Made by a program: the position numbers and the translations under genes. This document shows, in pieces, positions 1 through 9,227 of a stretch of DNA of 64,000 nt; the first letter of the stretch is position 1; each line of letters begins with the position of its first letter. Origin of the DNA: Micromonospora zamorensis (lineage in GTDB: Bacteria; Actinomycetota; Actinomycetes; Mycobacteriales; Micromonosporaceae); NCBI RefSeq assembly GCF_900090275.1, contig NZ_LT607755.1, forward strand, positions 6,138,001 to 6,202,000. The letters run 5' to 3'. The notes below the pieces were generated by a model that worked only from the letters and a program-made list of their open reading frames with translations, was not told the origin of the DNA and made no database searches.

Positions 1-513
1 ATGGGCCAGCAGGTCGAACTCGGTGGAGGTGAGCTGCACCGGTGCGCCAGCGGCGGTGACCGTTCGGCGGGCCGGGTCGAGCGTCACCGGGCCGACGACG
101 CGCTGCCGGTCCGCGCCCTCCGGGCCGCCAGCGGAGCGACGCAGCACCGCGCGCACCCGGGCGACCAGCTCCCGGGGGCTGAACGGCTTGGTCACGTAGT
201 CGTCGGCGCCCAACTCCAGGCCGACGATCCGATCGACCTCGTCGTCGCGGGCGGTGAGGAAGATGACCGGGGTCCAGTCGCCGGCCTCGCGCAGCTGGCG
301 GCAGATCTCGGTGCCGGGCAGGCCCGGCAGGGCGATGTCCAGGACGCAGGCCACCGGGCGGATCCGGCGGGCGGCGCTCAGGCCGGCCGCGCCGTCCCGT
401 TCCAGGTGGACGCCGAAGCCGTCCCGGGTGAGATAGAGCCGGACCAGGTCGGCGATGGCCGGCTCGTCCTCGACCACGAGGACGAGCCCGCGGTGCGGCG
501 GTTCGACGGTCAC
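1..513 (-). CDS. OmpR/PhoB-family response regulator (3' end outside window)
   Basis: DNA-binding response regulator of a two-component system; only the N-terminal 171 codons are in the window. The receiver domain (residues about 10-122) shows the acidic pocket VEDE, the phospho-acceptor Asp59 in VLDIALPG, Thr87 in FLTARDD and Lys109 in DDYVTKPFS. The start of the winged-helix output domain follows, with the typical LTSTEFDLLAH segment at the window edge. The start is GTG at 513; an ATG slightly upstream hits a stop after three codons. The cognate kinase would be expected to the left of the window. The target genes cannot be told from the sequence. Confidence 0.9.
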   Translation of the reverse strand, partial: MTVEPPHRGLVLVVEDEPAIADLVRLYLTRDGFGVHLERDGAAGLSAARRIRPVACVLDIALPGLPGTEICRQLREAGDWTPVIFLTARDDEVDRIVGLELGADDYVTKPFSPRELVARVRAVLRRSAGGPEGADRQRVVGPVTLDPARRTVTAAGAPVQLTSTEFDLLAH

Positions 514-598
514 CGGCCCATGATTGCCGACCCGGTGGACCCGGCGCGATCGGTGCGTGTTCGAGTCAGGTAAAGGCGACGCAAAGCCCGGTCGGGCG

Positions 599-1174
599 TC
601 AGCTCACCACGGCGGGGCGGAACGCGTTGGGCCGCGCGGCGGCCGGCGCGTCACCGATGGTGGCGAGGATGCGCTCACGGGGCACCCGCAGGCGGGTCCG
701 AAAGGCATGGTTGAGCAGCGCATCGAGCTGCCAGACCTGCTTCGGGTGACTCGTGCGGATCAGGAACCGCTCGCGGATCCCGTCGATCGCGGTGGCCGCC
801 ATCTCGACCGACTGGAGTCGCGGGTCCGGGCTCCAGGTGACGTTGCTCAGCTCGCGCAACTCGGTGTTGAGATGCAGGCGCAGACGGTGCAGTAGTCGGG
901 TCTGCTGGGTGACCACCAGTCGACGGTGGGTGAGCAGCAGCAGATAGTCGCCGGTGACCGGGCGGTCGGGGCGGCTGCAACGGGTGACCAGGATGGTGGC
1001 GTCACCGGAGCCGACGCAGCGCCGGAAGACCGGCATGTGCCGGCTCACGGTCTGCACGGCCAGGCCAGCCTCGGCGGCGGCCGGAAGGAACGTTCGGGAG
1101 AAGACGTCCATGACCTGCCCAACGACGTCTTCGGCGGGGTGACGTGGGTCACGCGGGTTTTTTGGAAGTTCCAC
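599..1174 (-). CDS. conserved hypothetical protein, 191 aa
   Basis: Unrecognised soluble protein without signal peptide or membrane segments. The middle part contains alternating hydrophobic strands (for example GDYLLLLTHRRLVVTQQ, roughly residues 75-92), consistent with a small β-rich or PH-like fold, but this is only an impression. The GTG at 1174 gives 191 aa and has no clear ribosome binding site; an ATG at 1111 beginning MDVFSRTF, preceded by GGGCAGG, would give 170 aa and is a good alternative. It sits 85 bp upstream of the response regulator on the same strand, so co-transcription is possible. Function unknown. Confidence 0.6.
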   Translation of the reverse strand: MELPKNPRDPRHPAEDVVGQVMDVFSRTFLPAAAEAGLAVQTVSRHMPVFRRCVGSGDATILVTRCSRPDRPVTGDYLLLLTHRRLVVTQQTRLLHRLRLHLNTELRELSNVTWSPDPRLQSVEMAATAIDGIRERFLIRTSHPKQVWQLDALLNHAFRTRLRVPRERILATIGDAPAAARPNAFRPAVVS

Positions 1175-1222
1175 GCCGCAGGTCGCACTGCCTGTCCGAC
1201 TTCCGACTTGGACGGATCGTGG

Positions 1223-2236
1223 TCAGGAGTCCGATTGAAGGGGGCTTGCGGCGAACAGCTCCTCCAGCCAACCGGGGACCGCGTCGGCGTACTCGGCACG
1301 GGACTCGTCTGCGGTGTCCAGGGCTCGCCGCCAGGACAGCGACCGGCTCACCGGCCCCAGGCCGATCGCGAGGTCGGCGGCCTCGACGAGGGTTCGGCGG
1401 TCGTACCGGTCGGTCCACGCCTCCAGGTAGGCGTCGCGCAGCCGCGCCACCCCCGTGTCGTCGGCCGCCAGCTTCTTCGCGTGCCGGATGGACCGCAAAG
1501 TCACCAGCAGCGTGCCGAACGGGTGCGCCACGGAGGCGTCGCCCCAGTCGAAGTAGCGGTAGCCGTCCGGGCCCGCGAAGACGTTGCCGTCGTGCAGGTC
1601 GTCGTGCTGCACGGTGGCCGGGATGGCGATGTCGGCGAGCCGGCGGCACCGCTCGGCGTACGACGGCAGCTCCGCCCGCAGCCGCTCGTGCAGGTCCGGG
1701 CTGAGCCCGCCCTCGGCACCGATCAGCAGCGCCTCGCGATCGTCGAGCAGCTCGGCGAGGAGCCCGGCCAGGGCCTCGGGGCGGTGGTCCGGCACGCCCA
1801 GGGCGACCAGTTCGTCGGCGCGCGGCGCGGTGGCCAGTTGGAGCGCCGCGTATCCGGGTAGTGCCCGCTCCCAGTGCGCCAGATCGGGGTCGCGCGCCAG
1901 CACGTCGCGCAACGACTCGCCGCCGTCGGGCAGCAGTGACCAGCCCTGCTCCGGGTCCACCGCGATCGGTGTCAGCACCCGTTCCGGTGTCAGCTCGGCG
2001 AGCGTCGCGATCAGGGCGGCCTCGTGCACGGTGCCGGGGTTGTTGGCCTTGAACCAGACCGGGCCGTCGTCGGTGGGCACCCGCCAGACCAGCGACCACG
2101 GGCGCACCCGAGGCTCCACCAGACCCGTCACCCGCCGGCCGGCCTGGCTCAGCCGCGCGTCGACCCAGGACCGGGCCCGCACCTGCCACCGCTCACTGGA
2201 CCAGTCGGGGGCACGCTCACCGGCGATCGTCGTCAC
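1223..2236 (-). CDS. aminoglycoside phosphotransferase (APH)-fold kinase
   Basis: Phosphotransferase-family protein of 337 aa. The catalytic loop VQHDDLHDGNVF (about residues 208-219) carries the Brenner-motif HxDxxxxN, and YFDWGDAS (about 227-234) supplies the metal-binding Asp of the DFG-equivalent. The N-terminal lobe has a β-rich nucleotide site with VWFKANN providing the likely lysine. Family members phosphorylate aminoglycosides, macrolides, homoserine, choline or other small hydroxyl compounds; nothing here identifies the substrate, and it should not be called a resistance gene. It is 48 bp downstream of the preceding minus-strand gene's start region and separate from the thiolase. Start is ATG or GTG at 2236. 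Confidence 0.8.
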   Translation of the reverse strand: MTTIAGERAPDWSSERWQVRARSWVDARLSQAGRRVTGLVEPRVRPWSLVWRVPTDDGPVWFKANNPGTVHEAALIATLAELTPERVLTPIAVDPEQGWSLLPDGGESLRDVLARDPDLAHWERALPGYAALQLATAPRADELVALGVPDHRPEALAGLLAELLDDREALLIGAEGGLSPDLHERLRAELPSYAERCRRLADIAIPATVQHDDLHDGNVFAGPDGYRYFDWGDASVAHPFGTLLVTLRSIRHAKKLAADDTGVARLRDAYLEAWTDRYDRRTLVEAADLAIGLGPVSRSLSWRRALDTADESRAEYADAVPGWLEELFAASPLQSDS

Positions 2237-2292
2237 GCTGGCACCTTAGGCGGCCCTCCCGGGCCGGGGCGAGGCGTTTTCCCCCAGCGGTG

Positions 2293-3465
2293 TCAGACCA
2301 GCTCGACGATGGTGGCGTTGGCCATTCCGCCGCCCTCGCACATGGTCTGCAGGCCGTAGCGGATCCCGTTGTCCCGCATGTGCTGGAGCATCGTGGTCAT
2401 GATCCGGGCACCGGAGCCGCCGAGCGGGTGACCGAGTGCGATCGCCCCACCACGCGGGTTGAGCCGCTCCGGGTCCGCCTCGGTCTCGGCCAGCCAGGCC
2501 AGTGGCACCGGGGCGAACGCCTCGTTCACCTCGTACACACCGATCTCCTCGATGCCCAGCCCCGCGCGGCGCAGCGCCTTCGCGGTGGCCGGGATGGGGG
2601 CGGTGAGCATGGTGACCGGGTCGTCGGCGGCGACCACGGCGGTGTGGATCCGGGCAAGCGGCCGAAGGCCGTGCCGGCTGGCCCACTCGGAGGTCGTCAC
2701 CGCGAGGGCCGCGGCGCCGTCGGAGATCTGGGACGCGGACCCGGCGGTCACCACGCCGTCGGCACGGAACGGCGTGGCCAGCTCGCCGAGCTTGGCCAGG
2801 GTCGTGTCCCGGCGGATGCCCTCGTCGGCGGCGAACTTGCCACCATCGCCGAGTGGCACCGGCGTGAGCTCCGGGTCGAACGCGCCAGCGTCCTGTGCGG
2901 CGGCTGCCTTCTCGTGGCTGGCCAGCGCGAACTCGTCGAGCTGGGTACGCGAGAGGCGCCACCGCCGGGCGATCAGCTCGGCACCGACGCCCTGGTTGAA
3001 CGGCAGTGGCGCGTCGTCGGCGAAGCCCTCGACACCCCGGTAACGGTCCCGGAGCTGGTCGCTGAACGGCATGCCGCCGGCCACACTGGAGCCCATCGGC
3101 ACCCGGGTCATCGACTCCACCCCGCCGGCGACCACCAGGTCAGCCTGGCCGGAGAGCACCGTGGCGGCGGCGAAGTGCAGCGCCTGCTGGCTGGAGCCGC
3201 ACTGCCGGTCCAGCGTCGTGCCGGGGACCGTCTCGGGCCAGCCGGCGGCGAGCACGCCGTTGCGGGCGATGTTCCACGACTGCTCGCCGACCTGGGACAC
3301 GCAGCCCCAGAAGACGTCGTCGACCTGCGCCGGGTCGAGCCCGGTGCGCTCGGCGAGGGCGCGCAGCACGTGCGCCGAGAGATCGACCGGGTGGACGCCG
3401 GCGAGGCTGCCCTTGCGCCGCCCGACCGGGGTACGTACCGCGCCGACGATGACCGCGTCACTCAT
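2293..3465 (-). CDS. acetyl-CoA C-acyltransferase (thiolase)
   Basis: Thiolase of 390 aa, the usual full length, with both active-site halves. Nucleophilic Cys89 lies in DRQCGSSQQA, His346 in IALGHPLGGSGAR and the second Cys376 in MCEGGGMANA. These enzymes cleave 3-ketoacyl-CoA in β-oxidation or condense two acetyl-CoA; sequence alone does not settle direction. The glycine-rich C-terminus and the CGSSQQALHFAA motif are typical of the FadA/AtoB branch. Starts with ATG (MSDAVIV). There is no hydratase/dehydrogenase partner adjacent, so it may be an unlinked degradative thiolase. It is divergent from the PH-domain gene to its right. Confidence 0.92.
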   Translation of the reverse strand: MSDAVIVGAVRTPVGRRKGSLAGVHPVDLSAHVLRALAERTGLDPAQVDDVFWGCVSQVGEQSWNIARNGVLAAGWPETVPGTTLDRQCGSSQQALHFAAATVLSGQADLVVAGGVESMTRVPMGSSVAGGMPFSDQLRDRYRGVEGFADDAPLPFNQGVGAELIARRWRLSRTQLDEFALASHEKAAAAQDAGAFDPELTPVPLGDGGKFAADEGIRRDTTLAKLGELATPFRADGVVTAGSASQISDGAAALAVTTSEWASRHGLRPLARIHTAVVAADDPVTMLTAPIPATAKALRRAGLGIEEIGVYEVNEAFAPVPLAWLAETEADPERLNPRGGAIALGHPLGGSGARIMTTMLQHMRDNGIRYGLQTMCEGGGMANATIVELV

Positions 3466-3577
3466 GTTTACTCCCCGGTAACTTGGGCTGTCCCGATCCT
3501 ACGTCGTCCCAGGACCGACCGTCCGGCCCCACCATCACGAGATGCCGGAATCCGACGGCCGCTGGCATGCTGGGCGG

Positions 3578-4006
3578 GTGGATGAGATCACCGGGGCCCG
3601 GCAGTGGCGAGTGCCGTCGAGTCTGCCAGCGGCGAAGCTGGCCGGCGCCGTCCTGCTCGTCGCCCTCGGGCTGCTCTTCGCCGACGGCGACCCGGTCCGC
3701 CTGGTGGTGGCCGTCCTGGCCGCGGTCACGGTGGCCGTCTGGGCGGTACGCGACCTGGTCGTGCCGGTCCGGTTGGCGGTGGACCCGGCGGGGCTCACCG
3801 TCATCCACGGGTTCGCGGGCCGGCGGCTGCTGCCCTGGTCGACGGTCGAGGCGATCACCGTCGACCGTCGGCCACGGTTGGGGCTGACCAGCGAGACCCT
3901 GGAGATCGACGCGGGCAACTCGCTGCACCTCTTCGGCCGCTACGACCTGGGAGCCACCCCGGAAGAGGTCGCCACCGCACTGCGTGCCGCCCGCCCGAAC
4001 CCCTGA
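3578..4006 (+). CDS. PH-domain (bPH)-like membrane protein
   Basis: Small protein with two N-terminal transmembrane helices (LAGAVLLVALGLLF and LVVAVLAAVTVAVWAV) followed by a β-rich domain starting LAVDPAGLTVIHGFAGRRLLPW, the usual look of bacterial PH-domain proteins. The GTG at 3578 (VDEITGARQW) is preferred; an in-frame ATG at 3542 would add twelve residues. It ends 4 bp before the stop of the convergent rhomboid gene. In many actinobacteria a PH-domain protein sits beside a rhomboid and a cyclophilin near the replication origin, and the same arrangement is seen here. Function unknown; a role in the membrane is inferred from topology. Confidence 0.75.
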   Translation: MDEITGARQWRVPSSLPAAKLAGAVLLVALGLLFADGDPVRLVVAVLAAVTVAVWAVRDLVVPVRLAVDPAGLTVIHGFAGRRLLPWSTVEAITVDRRPRLGLTSETLEIDAGNSLHLFGRYDLGATPEEVATALRAARPNP

Positions 4007-4010
4007 GCTG

Positions 4011-4922
4011 TCAGCCGAGCAGTTGGGCGGTCCGGAAGAGCACGAGCGCGAGCAGGACCACCAGGATGATCGCCGCGCCGGCGACCTGCACCAGCGTCCG
4101 CCGGCCACGAGGCGCGTACGCGAGCACCAACGCCATCAGCGCGCCGACGACCAGCCCACCGAGGTGCCCGGGGATCGAGATGCCCGGCACCGCCAGCGTG
4201 AACACCAGGTTGATCACCAGGATCGGGATGATCCGGGAGATGTCCCGACCCAGCTTGCGTTCGATGATGATCAGTGCGGCGAAGAGACCGAAGACGGCTG
4301 TCGACGCCCCGACGGTGGCGGCCCGCGGGCTGCTGAACAGATAGGCGGCCACGTTGCCGCCCAGACCGGCGATCAGGTAGAGCGCGGCGAAACGGACCCG
4401 CCCGAGGTTGGCCTCCAGCGACCGACCGAGCACCCACAACGCCCACATGTTGAGCAGCAGGTGCAGCACGCCGTAGTGCAGGAACATCGCGGTGACCAGC
4501 CTGTACCACTGGCCCTCGGCGATCCCACCGAGCGTGTAGTCGGACAGGTACGCCCGGCCGAGCACCGCACCCCACTCGGTCAGCGGCGTGCTGCCACCCA
4601 TGAGGCCGCCGAAACCGGAGCCCCCCATCGCCGCGTCCCCACCCCGAGCCGAGGCGATGGAGACCAGCAGGAGCAGCGCGTTCACCGCGATCAGGGTCTT
4701 CGTGACATAGCCGTGCCGGCCGGCCGTACCACCACCGAAGGCGGTACGCGCCGGCCGGACACTGCGACGACCCTCGTTGACGCACTCCGGGCACTGGTGC
4801 CCGACCGACGCATCGCGCATGCAGTCCGGACAGATCGGCCGGTCGCAGCGGCTGCACCGGACATAGGTCTCCCGGCCGGGATGCCGGTAGCAGACCGGGG
4901 TGGTCGGCGGAGACTCGCTCAC
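4011..4922 (-). CDS. rhomboid-family intramembrane serine protease with N-terminal zinc-binding domain
   Basis: Intramembrane protease of 303 aa. Residues 10-50 contain Cys/His pairs (CYRHPG, CSRCDRPICPDCM, HQCPEC) resembling a B-box-type zinc domain. The rhomboid domain follows with about six membrane helices: the HYGVLHLLLNMW segment (149-160, Asn158), the catalytic Ser207 in GASTAVFG and the catalytic His253 in GHLGGLVVG. Rhomboids cleave transmembrane segments of other membrane proteins; the substrate is unknown. The start is GTG at 4922. It is about 100 bp downstream of the cyclophilin gene and may be co-transcribed with it. Confidence 0.9.
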   Translation of the reverse strand: MSESPPTTPVCYRHPGRETYVRCSRCDRPICPDCMRDASVGHQCPECVNEGRRSVRPARTAFGGGTAGRHGYVTKTLIAVNALLLLVSIASARGGDAAMGGSGFGGLMGGSTPLTEWGAVLGRAYLSDYTLGGIAEGQWYRLVTAMFLHYGVLHLLLNMWALWVLGRSLEANLGRVRFAALYLIAGLGGNVAAYLFSSPRAATVGASTAVFGLFAALIIIERKLGRDISRIIPILVINLVFTLAVPGISIPGHLGGLVVGALMALVLAYAPRGRRTLVQVAGAAIILVVLLALVLFRTAQLLG

Positions 4923-5022
4923 CGGGCCGACCCTCCGTCCACCGCCGCGCGAACCACCGGCGCAGGCCGGTGCGGTGCTCCGGAGCGCTCAATCATGCGA
5001 GCAAAGGTACCTCGCCCGTTGG

Positions 5023-5553
<531 letters not shown>

Positions 5554-5670
5554 GGGTACTCCTCACTTGTTGGTCAGTTCCATGCGGATCCTCCCATGTG
5601 CCCGATCTGGCATCGCGGAGGCATCCGAAGGTGGAGGATGACGAAGGAACAACTCCCAGGAGGTAGGACC

Positions 5671-6450
5671 GTGTTTGGATTCGGGCGGCGTAAGTCCCAG
5701 GGGCAGCTGGCGAAGGCCGAGCTGAACCAGAGCATCAGCCACCTGATGCAGGCAGCCAACCACGCAGCCAAGGGCGCTGGCGCAACCGTCGGTCCGCGGG
5801 TCCAGGTGGCCCGGGGCTACGTGGCACCGACCGCAGTGAAGGTGCGCGACCGCGCGTCGACCGGCTGGGGGACGACACTCACCACGCTGGCACCGCTGGC
5901 CGCGGCGGCCCGTGACGGCGCCGCGCAGGCAGGGCCGCTGACCAGGAAGGCCAAGTCGAAGACCATGCGGATCACCGGTAAGAAGAAGCAGCCGCGTCGT
6001 CGCGGCTCGATGATGACCGGCCTGTTGGCAGCGGGTGTCGTCGCCGGCGTGGCCGGCGCGGTGGCCATGCGCCGTCGCCGCGAGCAGCAGGAGTGGGCCG
6101 AGTACGACCCGACCCGCACCTTGGACCCGATGCGCGACGAGGTCGACTCGATCGAGGTGCGCACGCCGTCCGCCACCAAGGGGAGCGACGGGTCCGCGAT
6201 GACCGGCGGGTCCGCCATGACCGGTACGGCGGGGATGACGGGTGCGGCGGGGATGACGGGTGCCGGCAGCTCGGCGGTGGCCGGCGGCAGCAGCGCCAGC
6301 ACCACCGGCACGGCCAAGCAGACCAGCGTCCGGCCGACCGACAAGGTCCCCTCGGTCGCCGAGGGTGCCACGGACGTCTCCGGCCGGCCGACCGACGACC
6401 TCACCAAGGCACTGGGCAAGGACACGGCCCGCACCAACGGCCGTCGCTGA
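5671..6450 (+). CDS. DUF5324-like membrane-anchored protein with MTG repeat tail
   Basis: Protein of 259 aa. The N-terminus is alanine-rich and probably helical (AELNQSISHLMQAANHAAKG), a basic stretch KKKQPRRRG (about 107-115) precedes one transmembrane helix (MMTGLLAAGVVAGVAGAVAM) and then RRRREQQEWAEYDP. The C-terminal third is low-complexity and carries imperfect repeats of (G/A)xAMTG/AGMTG around positions 6185-6270. GTG 5671 is chosen because AGGAGG ends eight bases before it; an upstream ATG at 5638 lacks such a site. The position next to a cyclophilin matches the DUF5324 proteins of streptomycetes, but the family assignment is tentative. Function unknown. Confidence 0.75.
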   Translation: MFGFGRRKSQGQLAKAELNQSISHLMQAANHAAKGAGATVGPRVQVARGYVAPTAVKVRDRASTGWGTTLTTLAPLAAAARDGAAQAGPLTRKAKSKTMRITGKKKQPRRRGSMMTGLLAAGVVAGVAGAVAMRRRREQQEWAEYDPTRTLDPMRDEVDSIEVRTPSATKGSDGSAMTGGSAMTGTAGMTGAAGMTGAGSSAVAGGSSASTTGTAKQTSVRPTDKVPSVAEGATDVSGRPTDDLTKALGKDTARTNGRR

Positions 6451-6468
6451 CCCAGCGACAACGCATCG

Positions 6469-6507
6469 AGCGCCGGCGCAGCGGGGTCACCCCCGCTCGC
6501 CGGCGCT
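6469..6507. terminator. bidirectional intrinsic terminator hairpin
   Basis: Between two convergent genes. The arms AGCGCCGGCG and CGCCGGCGCT (10 bp) continue into AGCGGGG/CCCCGCT (7 bp) with a single bulged C at 6479 and a TCAC loop, a 17-bp GC stem. There is no U-tract, as is common in high-GC actinobacteria. Confidence 0.8.
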
Positions 6508-6553
6508 GTCGCGTGCCAGCGCTCGGCGTTCGCTCCGCGTCAGCGGCGGTCGG

Positions 6554-7702
6554 TCAGAGCCAGCCGTTGCGGCGGAACCAGCGGTAGAGGGCCAGCGAGA
6601 TGCCGAGCATGATGGCCAGGACCACCGGGTAGCCGTATGTCATCTTCAGCTCGGGCATGTTGTTGAAGTTCATCCCGTAGATACCGGCGATGGCGGTCCA
6701 CACCGCGGCGATACCGGCCCAGGCGGCGATCTTGCGCATGTCGTTGTTCTGGTCGACGGTGACCTGGGCGAGCCGCGCCTGGAGGATCGAGTTCAGCAGG
6801 TCGTCGTAGGAGTTGACCTGCTCCACGGTGCGGCTCAGGTGGTCCTGCACATCCCGGAAGTAGCGGCGGATCTCCTTGGGCACGTCCCGGTTGACCTGGG
6901 AGGTCAGCGTCATCAGCGGCCGCTGCAACGGCACCACCGCCCGCTTGAACTCCACCAGCTCCCGCTTCATCTGATAGATCCGCTGGATCCGCCCATGGCT
7001 GTGGCGGTCGAAGACCTCGGCCTCCAGCATGTCCAGGTCGTCCTCGAGTTGGTCGGCCACCTCCAGGTAGAGGTCGACCACCCGGTCGGTCACCCCGTAC
7101 GCCACCGCCCACGGGCCCTGGAGCAGCAGATCCTCCTTGGTCTCCAGGTCAGCGCGGATCGGGGCGAGCCGGCAGGCGTCGCCGTGCCGGACGCTGATCA
7201 CGAAGTTCGGGCCGATGAAGAGCATCACCTGCCCGGTCTCCACGACCTCGGAGTTCTCGGTCAGCTCGGCGTGCTCGCAGTACCTCGCGGTACGCAGCAC
7301 CAGGAAGACGACATCGCCGAACCGCTCCAGCTTGGGGCGCTGCTCCGCCTTGACGGCGTCCTCGACGGCGAGTTCGTGCAGACCGTAGGTCTCCGCGATG
7401 GCGGTCATCTCGGCCAGCTCCGGTTGGTGCAGACCGAGCCAGACGAAGCCGTGCTCCTCGCGGCGGGCCGCCGCCAGGGCGTCCGCGTACGTCCACTCGC
7501 CGGGTTGCCGCTTGCCGTCGACGTACAGCGCGCAGTCGACCACCGAGCTGCGGTCGGTGCCGGTCGGGGTCGGCACGGGCGGCGAGCCGTCGGCGTTGAG
7601 GATCCGGGTCATCGCCCGGACCGGGGAGGGCCAGGCCCGAGGTCGCAACACCCGACCGGGGGTGGACGACGCCGTCCGGTCCCGCTCTGTGCGATCCGTC
7701 AT
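6554..7702 (-). CDS. corA: CorA-type magnesium/divalent cation channel
   Basis: CorA-family Mg2+ transporter of 382 aa. A large cytoplasmic N-terminal domain and a long coiled helix region (residues about 200-320) precede two C-terminal membrane helices. The signature YGMNF is at residues 342-346 at the end of the first helix, which forms the pore filter, and the protein ends RWFRRNGWL, with the basic tail typical of the family. The start at 7702 (MTDRTERD) is chosen because GGGAGGTGA lies about eight bases upstream; the reading frame remains open for 46 further codons without such a site. The gene is convergent with the 5671 gene. Confidence 0.92.
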   Translation of the reverse strand: MTDRTERDRTASSTPGRVLRPRAWPSPVRAMTRILNADGSPPVPTPTGTDRSSVVDCALYVDGKRQPGEWTYADALAAARREEHGFVWLGLHQPELAEMTAIAETYGLHELAVEDAVKAEQRPKLERFGDVVFLVLRTARYCEHAELTENSEVVETGQVMLFIGPNFVISVRHGDACRLAPIRADLETKEDLLLQGPWAVAYGVTDRVVDLYLEVADQLEDDLDMLEAEVFDRHSHGRIQRIYQMKRELVEFKRAVVPLQRPLMTLTSQVNRDVPKEIRRYFRDVQDHLSRTVEQVNSYDDLLNSILQARLAQVTVDQNNDMRKIAAWAGIAAVWTAIAGIYGMNFNNMPELKMTYGYPVVLAIMLGISLALYRWFRRNGWL

Positions 7703-8026
7703 CGCGTCACCTCCCACGCTCGGCTGCGGCTTGCAGGCTACGCCGACTGCGGTCGAGGACATGTGTGACGGCGGTCGCGTGGGGGTGGTGCCGGGTGGGC
7801 CGGGCCGCATCGGGGGGTGTGCGGGGACGACACGGCCCACCCGGCACCGGTGGGGGCGGGAGGTTGTGCTGCCGCATCGTCCGAGATGGGGGGCCGGCCC
7901 GGAGGCCGGGCGGTGATCTCCGCTACATCACGGGCGACGCTCGCAGCATTGTGGGCCGCCGGCCGCCCCGGACGGGAGTCCCGGGACGGCCAGCATCGTC
8001 GTTCTGTCAGGAACCCGACAGTTGAC
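7703..8026. other. intergenic region, no gene supported
   Basis: 324 bp between two minus-strand genes. It holds the CorA ribosome binding site and upstream region on the left and two inverted repeats on the right that probably terminate the aminotransferase transcript. An open frame across it on the minus strand is proline/arginine-rich, lacks a ribosome binding site and runs into the aminotransferase gene in another frame, so I do not count it as a gene. Confidence 0.6.
7961..8021 (-). terminator. paired hairpins downstream of the aminotransferase gene
   Basis: Two inverted repeats follow the minus-strand stop at 8027: CTGTC/GACAG (8004-8021) and an 11-bp stem with one mismatch (GGCCGCCCCGG at 7961-7971 against CCGGGACGGCC at 7981-7991). 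Either could act as the terminator; the second is the stronger. Confidence 0.55.
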
Positions 8027-9190
8027 TCAGGCGCGGACGGCCTCGACGGCCTCCGCGAGGCGACGGACACCCTCGTCGATCCGGTCGGCGGTCACCGCCG
8101 AGAAGGCCAACCGGAGGGCGTGCTGCCCACCGTCCAGCACGAAGTCACTGCCCTTGACCACGGCGACCCCACGCTCGGCGGCAGCCGGAGCGAGCCGGTC
8201 GACCAGCACGTCCTCCGGGAACTCCACCCAGAGGAAGTAGCCGCCGTCGGGCTCCACGAAGCGCGCCTGCGGCAGGTGCCGACGCAACGACTCGGCGAGC
8301 ACCTGGGCCCGCTCACCCAGCGCCGCGCGGACCGTCTCGATCGAGCGGTCGATGTCACCGGAGACGCAGAACTGGTGCACGATCGCCTGCGACACCATGC
8401 CGGGCGAGATGTAGAGGCTGGTCGCGTTCTTGGCGATGTCGGCGATCAGGTCCGCCGGGCCGACCAGATAACCGACCCGGACACCCGGGCAGACCGTCTT
8501 GGTGAAGCTCGACGCGTGCACCACCACGTTGCGGGTGTCCAGCGAGAGCATCGACGGCAGCGCCTCGCCACGGAAGCGGATGTCCGCGTACGGGTCGTCC
8601 TCGAAGATCGTGAACTCGTACTCGGCGGCCAGGTCGAGCAACTCCCGACGCTTCCCCTCCGAGAGCGTCATGCCGGCCGGGTTCTGGTAGTTCGGGATCA
8701 CGTGCGCGAGCCGGGGTCGGACCCCCGACTCCAGCAGCTTGCGCAGCTCGGCAGTGTCCAGGCCGTCCGGCTGGACCGAGATGCCGTGCAGCTCGCTGCC
8801 CATCCGCTGGAGGTTGAGCAGCGTCCGGTCGTACGTCGGGCGTTCCACCACCACCGCGTCGCCCGGGCGGACCAGGTGGTCGAAGAGGAACGCGTCGGCC
8901 TGAAGCGATCCGTTGGTGACCAGCACCTGGTTGGCTTCCACCCCGTGCTTCTCGGCGATCCACTTTCGCAGCGGAAGGTAGCCGACGGAGGTGCCGTACG
9001 CCGTGACCCCCGCAGGGTCGGCGTCGAAGGCGCGGACGGCGGCGGCCTTGAGCCCCTCGACATCGACGATGTCCAGCGAGGGAGCCCCACGGGCAAAGGA
9101 GATCAACTGCTCGGCGGTCATGGATGTTGAGCGTACGGGCGGCGATGGGGGACGCGCGGACGGCACGGCGATGTCCGCATCCTGAGCCAC
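8027..9190 (-). CDS. PLP-dependent aminotransferase, class I/II (2-aminoadipate/MocR-like catalytic domain)
   Basis: Fold-type I aminotransferase of 387 aa without a helix-turn-helix domain. Residues seen: Asn167 and Asn170 in NYQNPAG, the PLP-binding FEDDPYAD (197-203), Schiff-base Lys231 in ASSFTKTVCPGVRVG, and the substrate-carboxylate Arg in LRLAFS near the C-terminus. The closest known group is the LysN/KAT/MocR-type aminotransferases that use 2-aminoadipate, kynurenine or branched-chain acids; the substrate cannot be fixed. The start is GTG at 9190; an internal ATG at 9121 (MTAEQL) is an alternative that leaves out a proline-rich leader. Confidence 0.88.
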   Translation of the reverse strand: MAQDADIAVPSARPPSPPVRSTSMTAEQLISFARGAPSLDIVDVEGLKAAAVRAFDADPAGVTAYGTSVGYLPLRKWIAEKHGVEANQVLVTNGSLQADAFLFDHLVRPGDAVVVERPTYDRTLLNLQRMGSELHGISVQPDGLDTAELRKLLESGVRPRLAHVIPNYQNPAGMTLSEGKRRELLDLAAEYEFTIFEDDPYADIRFRGEALPSMLSLDTRNVVVHASSFTKTVCPGVRVGYLVGPADLIADIAKNATSLYISPGMVSQAIVHQFCVSGDIDRSIETVRAALGERAQVLAESLRRHLPQARFVEPDGGYFLWVEFPEDVLVDRLAPAAAERGVAVVKGSDFVLDGGQHALRLAFSAVTADRIDEGVRRLAEAVEAVRA

Positions 9191-9227
9191 CGGGACGGGT
9201 GACCCGACTCCACCGGTCGGCGACAGA

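Noticed and set aside
1..573. Long plus-strand open frame at the window start
   Set aside because: Arg/Asp/Gly-rich, no conserved motif; the opposite strand encodes a clear response regulator.
1223..2236. Aminoglycoside resistance gene
   Set aside because: APH fold is shared by many kinases; nothing in sequence or context points to drug modification.
7738..8070. 110-codon minus-strand frame between CorA and the aminotransferase
   Set aside because: Low-complexity Pro/Arg content, no ribosome binding site, overlaps the aminotransferase coding end and terminator hairpins.
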